Origin: JBBRLA01 sp038231615
GTDB lineage: Bacteria > Myxococcota_A > Polyangia > Palsa-1104 > JAEUJZ01
DNA length: 27,747 nt
NCBI GenBank assembly: GCA_038231615.1
Contig: JBBRLA010000016.1
Coordinates: 1-27,747 of the forward strand
Direction: 5' to 3'
In this document: positions 1-6,260 of the stretch, piece by piece
How positions within the stretch are numbered: the first letter of the stretch is position 1
Layout of the letters: each line of letters opens with the position of its first letter
The notes under the pieces: model-generated
Seen by the model: only the letters and a program-made list of their open reading frames with translations
The model's database searches: none
What the model was told of the DNA's origin: nothing
Position numbers and translations under genes: made by a program

Positions 1-284
1 ATACTGCCTGAAACCCTCCGGTGTGCCAAATCGACGAGCACCTGACATGCCGGCAACTGGCCGGCCAGATCTGTCAGGAAATTCTTGTTGCCATCAGGTC
101 CAACGTAATATGCGTCATTGTCGAACGTACGGCTTCCGGTGAACTCGCCGCAGACGAAAACCGCGGCCGTCAGCGCACCGATAACAAATAGGCGAGCCGC
201 GAGATCCACAGCGCCCCTCCTGAGGGGTGTAATCTTCGTGGCGGGTAGCGGCGTCGCGCGCTGTTTCAAGCTGCCTCGCATCAT
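1..284 (-). CDS. Partial ORF with N-terminal hydrophobic segment (runs off left edge)
   Basis: An open frame on the minus strand runs off the window edge without a stop. It can start at an ATG at 284 (or 281), or at a GTG at 209. The GTG has the better ribosome binding site (AGGAGG about 7 nt upstream); the ATG has GGAGAGG directly before it. After the GTG comes a short charged stretch, then a hydrophobic run (LFVIGALTAAVFVCG), then a polar region (TFDNDAYYVGPDGNKNF). This looks like a signal peptide or lipoprotein leader, or a membrane anchor, on an exported protein. I do not recognise a family. It begins about 30 bp after the attC-like site at 314-375, as the first ORF of an integron cassette would, and has the same orientation as the toxin-antitoxin genes upstream. 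The C-terminus is missing because of the window edge. Confidence 0.5.
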   Translation of the reverse strand, partial: MMRGSLKQRATPLPATKITPLRRGAVDLAARLFVIGALTAAVFVCGEFTGSRTFDNDAYYVGPDGNKNFLTDLAGQLPACQVLVDLAHRRVSGS

Positions 285-313
285 CCTCTCCGATCTGGGC
301 CGTCGTTCAGTCC

Positions 314-375
314 GCCCAACGATTCGGCGATGAGCCGCGGGCCGCAGGCCCGTCGGCTCCATCGGCTGGTTGGGC
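314..375 (-). other. attC-like integron recombination site
   Basis: In the direction of the flanking genes, this 62-bp imperfect palindrome starts with GCCCAAC (375-369; consensus RYYYAAC, R'') and ends with GTTGGGC (320-314; GTTRRRY, R'). Inside, L'' (CGATGGAGCCG) pairs with L' (CGGCTCATCG) except for one extra G in L''. This matches the unpaired extrahelical base typical of attC sites. The centre is a GC-rich stem (CGGGCC with GGCCCG). The site lies 10 bp after the stop of the antitoxin-like gene and 30 bp before the next ORF, where an attC belongs in a cassette array. A transcription terminator is the alternative, but the exact R''/R' boxes, the length and the single-base bulge favour attC. 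No integrase gene is in the window. Confidence 0.7.
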
Positions 376-385
376 GGCGGCTTCG

Positions 386-565
386 CTATCCGGCCTTCTT
401 CTCCACCGAAATCCGCCTGGGCGGTAGCCGCACGACCGGGCGATCGTTCTTCGCCTGCCGCTCCTGCATCGCACGCCCGAGCTGCTCGATATCGTAGTTG
501 AACTCCTTCGCAATAGCGTCGCGAGCAGCACGAACCTCCTCAACGAGCGGATCACGGGTTGGCAT
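386..565 (-). CDS. Antitoxin-like small protein (59 aa), partner of the PIN toxin
   Basis: A 59-residue ORF whose ATG (565) lies one base beyond the toxin's TAA stop (569-567), so the two are translationally coupled. A GGAG sequence at the end of the toxin gene supplies the ribosome binding site. The protein is charged and mostly helical: DPLVEEVRAARDAIAKEF, then YDIEQLGRAMQERQ, then a basic, proline-containing tail (VVRLPPRRI). This DPLVEEVR...LPPRR arrangement is what I know of short proteins encoded directly after PIN-domain toxins in many bacteria. They are presumed antitoxins that bind the toxin. No clear DNA-binding fold is visible. An attC-like site follows the stop, so toxin, antitoxin and attC together look like a cassette. 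The toxin partner carries a frameshift here, so the antitoxin may be a leftover. Confidence 0.75.
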   Translation of the reverse strand: MPTRDPLVEEVRAARDAIAKEFNYDIEQLGRAMQERQAKNDRPVVRLPPRRISVEKKAG

Positions 566-566
566 G

Positions 567-1036
567 TTACTCCTCCATCAGTTCCCTGGGGGTGCAGAGC
601 ATCGGGGGGTCGTAGCCGGCTCCACGGCAGAGACCCTCGATCTTTCCGCGCATCCTTGCGTTGGCGATGTGTGTGTAGTTCCAGCTCAGGAGATAGTCCA
701 GACCATGAACCGCGGCGACGGCGATGTGGAGCGCGTCGGCACCCGCCTTCAGTGGAAGGCCTCCCGCCGCAAGGAGGTGCCGGCCGAGCGCAATGGCCTC
801 TTCCGTGGTGTCAAGGATCGCAGCCTCGCGCAGCGCGGCCAACCTGCGTTGCGCAGCCTCGGCGTCTCCGCGGCAGCCTCGTCAAGGACCAACTGGGAGA
901 TGTAGAGGTCGAACGTGTGCCGGCTGTCCCACCACTCTTGCGTGATCTCCTGCTCCGCGGCCCGAACCAGATCGCGAGTCGGTCTCGCGGTCAGGTAGCT
1001 CACAATGGTGGTCTCGATGTAGGTACGGGGTTTCAT
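567..1036 (-). pseudogene. vapC: VapC-family PIN-domain ribonuclease toxin, frameshifted
   Basis: The ATG at 1036 opens a typical PIN frame (MKPRTYIETTIVSYLTARPT...EWWD...FDLYISQLVLDEAAA). Homology then breaks near 862-878 and resumes in another frame as LAALREAAILDTTEEAIALGR...LPLKAGADALHIAVAAVHGLDYLLSWNYTHIANA...PPMLCTPRELMEE, ending at TAA (569-567). Adding one base in the GCCGCGGAGAC stretch restores one continuous protein of about 156 aa, the normal family length. The acidic PIN residues are visible in YIETT, LDEAAA and ADALHIA. VapC toxins are Mg2+-dependent ribonucleases, usually acting on tRNA or rRNA, held inactive by the antitoxin encoded beside them. The frameshift is either a real inactivating mutation or an assembly/sequencing error. 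The domain identity is secure. Confidence 0.8.
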
Positions 1037-1201
1037 GACGGCTCGAGAAAGACTAGCATCAACAGGCGTCTCGCGCCTCGCGGAATGCGTTGTCCCATGA
1101 GAGGCGCGCCGGTGGCAGCCGACTACCGCTTCATGCCCGACCTCGCTTCCCCCGGTTGAGAAAGGCGACTGTGAGCCCATGGCAGGTGGGGCACAGCGTC
1201 A

Positions 1202-2050
1202 CTAGGCGGGCCGTCGTCGAGACGATTTGGGCACGACCAGAGCGACGGAGTAGGTGCAGTCCGCCGGACGGTCGGGGCACAGGGCGGCCTGCTTCATGGC
1301 CCGGTAGCCCTCGGCATAATAGGCAAATTTCTGCCCGGCGTTGATGAGCAGATCGGCGATGGTGGTGCCGGTGAGGGTGGTGGTGCTGAACTTACCCCAG
1401 CAGCCGTGACCGCTGGCCGCGGGGTAAAGGTCATTGTCCTTGAAGACGTACTTGGCCACGGCGAAATACATGTCGTTGGAGGAGGACTGACCTACCAGCG
1501 GCTGGAAGTAACGATCTGCCAGGGCGTACTGCGTCGCGAAGTCATGGTAGGGCTTGACCACGGCGTCGGGGGCAATGGCGAAGTTGCGCGGGTTGGAGCA
1601 GTCCGCGCCCGCGACGTAGCGGTCCATCTTGCCGCCGTTCATCTCGGTAAGCTCGCAAGCCTGGGTGTGGTTGCGGTCGTAGGCGCTGTTCTCGGTGTCG
1701 TCGAGCAACATCGGGGCGTGGCCGGAGGGCTCGGTTACCGGGGCCTGTTCGCAGCAAGCGGGGCCGGCGGTACAGGTCGGGTTGGAACCTGCCGGGGCCG
1801 TGCAATAACGACCGAAGTAGGCGTCGAAGGTGTGGTTCTCCTGGACGATCACGACCAGGTGCTTGATGTTCGACACCTTGGGCACAAAGAGGTCAGGAGA
1901 GGGGCCCAGGTCGGCGGCCCCCAGGTCACCGACGGCGCCGCTGTCGTTTGTCCCCGGGCCCGGCCCGCCGGGCCCATCCGGGGCCCCGCAACCAGCCAGG
2001 GCCATGATCAGTAAGGAGGGCGGGACAATCTGGAAAACAGTCCATGACAT
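1202..2050 (-). pseudogene. Phosphoesterase-family (PF04185-type) lipoprotein, 3'-truncated
   Basis: The frame starts, after a possible longer N-terminal extension (an in-frame start exists at 2119), with MSWTVFQIVPPSLLIMALAGC, a signal peptide with the lipobox LAGC. A low-complexity Gly/Pro/Asp linker follows, then the start of a phosphoesterase/phospholipase C-acid phosphatase domain: VSNIKHLVVIVQENHTFDAYFG, DRNHTQ, QYALADRYFQPLVGQSSSNDMYF and ADLLINAGQKFAYYAEGY. These enzymes hydrolyse phosphate esters or phospholipids outside the cytoplasm using metal-coordinating Asp/Glu/His residues. Complete members are roughly 450-550 aa. Here recognisable homology stops after PADCTYSV (about position 1246), and the frame closes after 13 unrelated basic residues. 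The metal-binding C-terminal half is absent, so the product is probably not functional. The break point lies about 200 bp from the toxin cassette, so a rearrangement or insertion there probably removed the 3' part. Confidence 0.75.
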
Positions 2051-2167
2051 TCCTGCATTTTCGCACGAAATCCTACCGCCATGCGCGCAATCTGATTCTC
2101 CGACAACGCCCTCATCCATGAAGCGGATGCGTCAGATGCCGCCGCGCGCCCATCAGACCCTTTGGGT

Positions 2168-2196
2168 GAGGCATATATAAAAATCACCGCTATACT
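2168..2196 (+). promoter_or_regulatory. Possible promoter in the divergent gap before the CBM-like lipoprotein gene
   Basis: The 220-bp gap between the phosphoesterase start (2050) and the lipoprotein start (2271) holds an AT-rich patch in otherwise GC-rich DNA. A good -10 hexamer (TATACT, 2191-2196) lies 17 bp after a poor -35 match (GAGGCA, 2168-2173). It would transcribe rightward with a leader of about 70 nt. This is pattern-based only. Confidence 0.25.
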
Positions 2197-2270
2197 TCGC
2201 GCATGGGCCTGCCGATCGCTGATCGGTGGGCGGGCAATCGACCGCCCTGACCGAACCGGAAAGGTCCACG

Positions 2271-3713
2271 ATGATGCGCGTTGTCTCCCCCTTCGTCCCC
2301 GGCCTCGTCCTTTGCTCTCTTCTTGGATCGGCATGCGGGAACGGGGCCACCGCCGCCGACCCTGCCGCGGGGGGGAGCGAAGCGGTCGCGTCCGCGCTGC
2401 GCCTGGCCGGGCTGAGCGATGGACAGCGTGCCCACCTGCGCGCCGCCGCCGGCCTGAGCGCCGCGGAGGCCGCCGAACTGTGCCTGCTGGCCACCGAGGG
2501 CGATTACGACACCTATGCCACCCCCGGCGTGCCCGCGCCAACCGCACCGGTGAAGGTGGTAATGCGCGTCCGCAACGTCTGGGGGCCGGACGCCCCGGCG
2601 CTCTCCCTGCACCTGAGCACCGATGGCTGGGCCACGACCCGTGACCTGCGCGGCGCGACACGGGCGCCGACCCGTGACCTGGACGGCGTGCCCGACGTGG
2701 CCGTGGTATTCCCGCTCGGCGCGGTCGGGGCCACCGGCCGGGCGGATTGGGCGACCCACCTGGGCGGCGACGTGTGGCTGAACAACCACGGGCAGAACTA
2801 TCACCTGTCCGCGCCGAAGGCTGCCGACCTCACCTACGTGGGCGACGTGGCCGCCTCGGTGTCCGGCCTGCCGATCGCGGCCACCGAGGACAGCGCGCCT
2901 GCCGGGCAGCTCCTTCAGGTAAGCGCCCAGAGCTACCCGCCCGCGCTCAATCATTCGCTGACCCTGCTTTACAGCCTAGATGGCCTGGCCAGCGTTCATG
3001 AGGTGCCCATGGCCCTTTACGCGGTCGGCGCCGGGCCCTTCGGTGGCAACGTCCAGCGAACGGCCACAGTAGACCTGAGTGGGCTGGCCGCCGGCACGCA
3101 GGTCACCTACTGGGTGCGCGGCGGCGATGGTACCCACACGCTCTACGCGTCCAACGGCGGCGCCAACTACCATGTGCGCGTCGTGCCCGCCCCGGACCTC
3201 GGCTGGGTCGGCGCCGGCAGCTACAGCTTCACCAAGTGCCACATGGGGCCGGGCGGGACGTGCCAAGCGGGATGGTTCTGGTTCCCGGGGCTGAGCGATC
3301 CCCTGGACCTGACGCCGGACGCCTTTCAGGTCTATGCCGCGGCCCCTGCCCCCGGCGTCGAGATCTACGCTGCCGGGCTGAGCGACCTTCATCCCGATGG
3401 CAGCGCGGCCGGGTTGCTGCGGGTGCAGGTGATGAGCCCCTTTTTCTCCGGCGCGGCGGCGGGCGCATGGACGACCCACGACCTGCGCTATCGGGAGACC
3501 AGCGGCAACAACTACCGCTACACCTGGGACGTGCGCCAATACATTGTCGGCGGCATGCCGGCCATCGGCGTCACCGATCCGCCCAACGGCGACTACCCGT
3601 TCAAGTTCCGCGTCTCCAGCGATGGCGGCGCCACCTGGCACTGGCTGGGAACCGCCGCCTGGCCGGACGAAGGGGGGGACCGGACCTTCTCGTGGGCCAT
3701 CCTGCCGCGCTGA
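2271..3713 (+). CDS. Exported lipoprotein with carbohydrate-binding-like modules
   Basis: Starts at ATG 2271 (or the adjacent ATG 2274) with GGAAAGG about 7 nt upstream. The leader MMRVVSPFVPGLVLCSLLGSAC ends in a lipobox-like GSAC at Cys22, giving a mature lipoprotein of about 459 aa. After a helical segment (residues 35-75) come beta-rich modules: one around 90-180 ending in VWLNNHGQNYHL, one around 190-305 ending in YASNGGANYHV, and a C-terminal part (310-480) with NNYRYTWDVRQY and PFKFRVSSDGGATWHW. The NN-x-G-x-NY pattern resembles the aromatic/Asn signature of starch- or glycan-binding modules of the CBM21/25/53 type. That assignment is a resemblance, not a firm match. No catalytic motif is seen. 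The next gene in the same direction encodes a lipoprotein glycosidase, so a joint role in surface glycan binding and processing is plausible. A gap of 238 bp separates them. Confidence 0.7.
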   Translation: MMRVVSPFVPGLVLCSLLGSACGNGATAADPAAGGSEAVASALRLAGLSDGQRAHLRAAAGLSAAEAAELCLLATEGDYDTYATPGVPAPTAPVKVVMRVRNVWGPDAPALSLHLSTDGWATTRDLRGATRAPTRDLDGVPDVAVVFPLGAVGATGRADWATHLGGDVWLNNHGQNYHLSAPKAADLTYVGDVAASVSGLPIAATEDSAPAGQLLQVSAQSYPPALNHSLTLLYSLDGLASVHEVPMALYAVGAGPFGGNVQRTATVDLSGLAAGTQVTYWVRGGDGTHTLYASNGGANYHVRVVPAPDLGWVGAGSYSFTKCHMGPGGTCQAGWFWFPGLSDPLDLTPDAFQVYAAAPAPGVEIYAAGLSDLHPDGSAAGLLRVQVMSPFFSGAAAGAWTTHDLRYRETSGNNYRYTWDVRQYIVGGMPAIGVTDPPNGDYPFKFRVSSDGGATWHWLGTAAWPDEGGDRTFSWAILPR

Positions 3714-3951
3714 CATTGAACTCGCCGAGGCATCATGGGACGCCCGCTCACGGATGCGATACCGGCTGACCTTCGGCCCCGGCTGAAGTAAAATCCAAGG
3801 GCCCGATCTCAAAGACTGTCGATTCATTGGTTTTAAGCTGTTTTAAACCCATTCCTGGCTGAATTCATCAATGATTTCAGGGCCAGTTTTTCGCTGCGTC
3901 AATCAATCGACACCTCTTCAGTGGACAAATTTCGCCAGCCAGGAGAGTTCC

Positions 3952-5625
3952 ATGATCGCTGTCGCGTGCCATCGGTTTCGTCAGCCCGGCCTGGTCAGGA
4001 TCTTCTTCCTGTCCTTCTGGGCGCTTTCGCTCGCCTGGTTCCCGGGCTGCTCCGGCGGCGATGAAGATGCCCAGTTCAATGCCGACTACGTCGACGACTA
4101 TGAGTCCGATCTGCTGGAGGACCAAGCACAGCAGGCCGAGGTGGCCCGGCTCGACCTCCTCGACGACCTGGATGATGTCGACGTCAGCCAGATGCCGGCA
4201 GCGGCCACCACAGGCGTCCTGCGCAGCCAGAGCACCACCGCCGCCCACGGCCCGCTCTCGATCTTGCAGGATGAGGACCCGCACTTCTATGACCCGTCGG
4301 GGCAGTGGCTGGGCGAGGCCCACGACCTGGGCGCGGAGGTCATCCGCACGATCCTCTTGTGGCGCAATGTCGTGCCCGGCGACTTCAAGGCGCTGACCCG
4401 GCCTTCGTTCAATGCCACCGATCCGGCCCAGTACAATTGGGCCAAGTACGATACGTTGATAAAAAATGCCCAGGCCCACAACCTCCGGGTGCTCATCACC
4501 CTGGCCGCGCCGATGCCCTACTGGGCCTCCGAAGAGCCGCAACACTGCGTCGATCAGGAGCATAACGATCCGAAGTTTTGGTCTTGTTCCTGGAAGCCCC
4601 GGATCAAGGAATATGCCAAATTCGTCACCGCCGTGGGGCGTCACTTCAAGGACCAGAAGATCTGGGGGTTCACCCTGTGGAACGAACCCAACATCAATGC
4701 ATTCTTGAGTGACGAACACGGCGACCTGCAATCGTGGCGCTACCGCAAGATGTGGTTCGCCGGCCGCAAGGCCCTGCGCAAGACCGCCGGGGTCAGGGGC
4801 CGCGTCTTCTTCGGCGACCAGGCCAATGGGTTGAAGCAGGACCCCAGCGCCTTCAACTGGGCCTTTCTGCGCTACGCGCTGTGCCTCGATCCGGCAAGCG
4901 GCATGCCAATCCACGGCGACGGGCACGGCACGTGCCCCGATTCGCCCAGGAAGGTGTGGACCACCGGCGTGGCCTTCCACCCCTATTCGCCCGACCCCAC
5001 CGTCACCCGTAGTTCGCTGCGGTTCCTGGAATCGCTTTTGGACGGCGCCGCCCAGGAACACCGCATCCAAGGGGCCCGTCCGATCTACATCACGGAGTTC
5101 GGCTATCTGACCGACAAGGCCACCGATGCACTCGGGGGGACGGCCGTGGTGACGCTGCCACAGCAGGCGCAGTATGACAACCAGACGGACCAGGATGGCT
5201 ATGACGACCGGCGCATCCACACCCTGGCGCAGTACGAGCTTTTCGACGATGGGCCCAACGGAAAGGGGCGGTGGAACTGCGGGCTCAAGCTGAGCGATGG
5301 CACGCCCAAGCCGGCCTATCCGGCCTATCGCGTGTCGCTCAACGTCACGGACGTGTCCGGGGGCGGGGTCAAGGTCTTCGCCCTTACCCGCAACCCCGGT
5401 CGCACGGGCGTGGTGATCGTGCAGGGAAACGTCGCCAACCAGTGGGTGCCGGTGGAGACACTGAAGCTCGATGCACTGGGCTACGCCGAGGTCACGCTGC
5501 CCGCGGCGATGGCATCGCAGGTGGCCGCGTGGCGCCTGTGCGATGGACAGTACCTGAGCCGCTGCGCCGCCAAAGACGCGAGCCGATGCACGGCAGCGGA
5601 CCCGACCCACTGCGGAATTCCCTGA
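3952..5625 (+). CDS. Lipoprotein glycoside hydrolase, clan GH-A (GH5/GH39-like)
   Basis: ATG 3952 is preceded by AGGAG at 6-7 nt; an upstream in-frame start at 3871 lacks this. The 557-aa product begins with a signal peptide (LVRIFFLSFWALSLAWFPGC, lipobox-like PGC). A very acidic linker (residues 35-75) follows, then a TIM-barrel glycosidase domain from about 95 to 430. Key elements are the acid/base motif LWNEPN (Glu245), VAFHPY at the next strand, and the nucleophile motif YITEFGY (Glu382). These two glutamates place it in clan GH-A of retaining beta-glycosidases. The exact family and substrate cannot be fixed by eye. A small beta-sandwich-like domain with several cysteines ends the protein. 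The upstream intergenic stretch contains an AT-rich imperfect inverted repeat (3829-3849, GGTTTTAA...TTTTAAACC) that could be regulatory. A long hairpin repeat begins directly after the TGA stop. Confidence 0.85.
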   Translation: MIAVACHRFRQPGLVRIFFLSFWALSLAWFPGCSGGDEDAQFNADYVDDYESDLLEDQAQQAEVARLDLLDDLDDVDVSQMPAAATTGVLRSQSTTAAHGPLSILQDEDPHFYDPSGQWLGEAHDLGAEVIRTILLWRNVVPGDFKALTRPSFNATDPAQYNWAKYDTLIKNAQAHNLRVLITLAAPMPYWASEEPQHCVDQEHNDPKFWSCSWKPRIKEYAKFVTAVGRHFKDQKIWGFTLWNEPNINAFLSDEHGDLQSWRYRKMWFAGRKALRKTAGVRGRVFFGDQANGLKQDPSAFNWAFLRYALCLDPASGMPIHGDGHGTCPDSPRKVWTTGVAFHPYSPDPTVTRSSLRFLESLLDGAAQEHRIQGARPIYITEFGYLTDKATDALGGTAVVTLPQQAQYDNQTDQDGYDDRRIHTLAQYELFDDGPNGKGRWNCGLKLSDGTPKPAYPAYRVSLNVTDVSGGGVKVFALTRNPGRTGVVIVQGNVANQWVPVETLKLDALGYAEVTLPAAMASQVAAWRLCDGQYLSRCAAKDASRCTAADPTHCGIP

Positions 5626-5829
5626 ACAGAAGCACCTGGACCGGCAGATTTGGGCGTACCTCTACCCCATGTCCTCGCATTCGCGAGGCCACGGGTGGTG
5701 CCCCCACGCTTCCTCGGTCACGTACAGTAGTACGCTCCCTCAGTCGCTGCGGAATGGGCCCACGCGGCTGAGCGAATGCGAAGCCGTGGGGAGCGCCCAA
5801 ATCTGCTCCGGCCAGATGCTTCTTGCTGA
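5626..5829 (+). repeat. Long hairpin repeat, copy A (expanded, about 204 bp)
   Basis: This imperfect palindrome starts at the base after the glycosidase stop codon. Its outer arms are CAGAAGCACCTGGACCGG at the left and CCGGCCAGATGCTTCTTGCT at the right. Its centre is TCGGTCACGTACAGTAGTAC followed by GCTCCCTC. Copy B at 10987-11111 (inverted orientation) shares the ends and centre. Copy A has about 45 extra bases in each arm, and those extra segments pair with each other (TCGCATTCGC with GCGAATGCGA). Similarity to copy B continues a little past the right end (CTTTTC near 5835-5840). No ORF of its own is convincing. It probably forms an RNA or DNA hairpin at the gene's 3' end. Confidence 0.8.
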
Positions 5830-5966
5830 AATGACTTTTCATCAACGTGACCTTGTATAAAACGGTTGCTGACCGGGAATCAGAAGCCGCTATGGGTTGC
5901 CAAAACCCCTCAAGTTACCCTGGCAGGGTCCCGATGGTCCACTCGATTCATGTAGCGAGGAGAACC

Positions 5967-6188
5967 ATGGGATCATCGACATGCCTCACCTGTCATTCCG
6001 CCGGCCCGATCCGGCACACAACCCACATCCCAAGGCACCCAGCGGTCGCAGGAGGGCCGCCGACGCCGGATTACATCGTGGCCATCCGCCAGCCAGGAGA
6101 CCTGCCGCCGGTGCCGGATCCAGCGACCTACACGCCCGAGCAGATCAAGGAACGGGCCGCGTCCGCGGGGAAGCCGGGCGCTTCTTGA
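5967..6188 (+). CDS. Small CxxCH-containing hypothetical protein (73 aa)
   Basis: ATG 5967 has an excellent ribosome binding site (GAGGAGA, 5 nt upstream). The product is 73 aa: MGSSTCLTCHSAGPIRHTTH, then a proline-rich middle (GGPPTPDYIVAIRQPGDLPPVPDP), ending with an acidic/helical segment (YTPEQIKERAASAG). Cys6 and Cys9 followed by His10 form a CxxCH motif. In an exported protein that would be a c-type haem site, but no signal peptide precedes it, so a cytoplasmic metal-binding role is as likely. I know no matching family. It is convergent with the next gene, 72 bp away. Overlapping frames exist, but they lack a ribosome binding site and look like shadows. Confidence 0.5.
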   Translation: MGSSTCLTCHSAGPIRHTTHIPRHPAVAGGPPTPDYIVAIRQPGDLPPVPDPATYTPEQIKERAASAGKPGAS

Positions 6189-6200
6189 AGAGGATGACCG

Positions 6201-6217
6201 ACTGCCCGGCGGGCAGT
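6201..6217 (+). terminator. Hairpin between convergent genes, possible terminator
   Basis: A perfect 7-bp stem with a 3-nt loop (ACTGCCC-GGC-GGGCAGT) lies 12 bp after the stop of the CxxCH gene and 43 bp from the end of the convergent DUF2786 gene. No U-tract follows on either strand, so intrinsic termination would be weak. It may act only as a 3'-end stabiliser. Confidence 0.3.
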
Positions 6218-6260
6218 TCCGCAATCCAGCTTCTCTGATCAGCACGCCCGGCCGCTCGCG

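Noticed and set aside
307..555. Minus-strand ORF overlapping the attC-like site and the antitoxin gene
   Set aside because: Arg/Ser-rich frame-shadow of the 59-aa antitoxin-like gene, which has better coding character and coupling to the toxin stop.
3829..3849. AT-rich inverted repeat (GGTTTTAA...TTTTAAACC) before the glycosidase gene as a terminator
   Set aside because: The stem is AT-only and imperfect, with no GC-rich core. It is noted only as a possible regulatory patch in the glycosidase entry.
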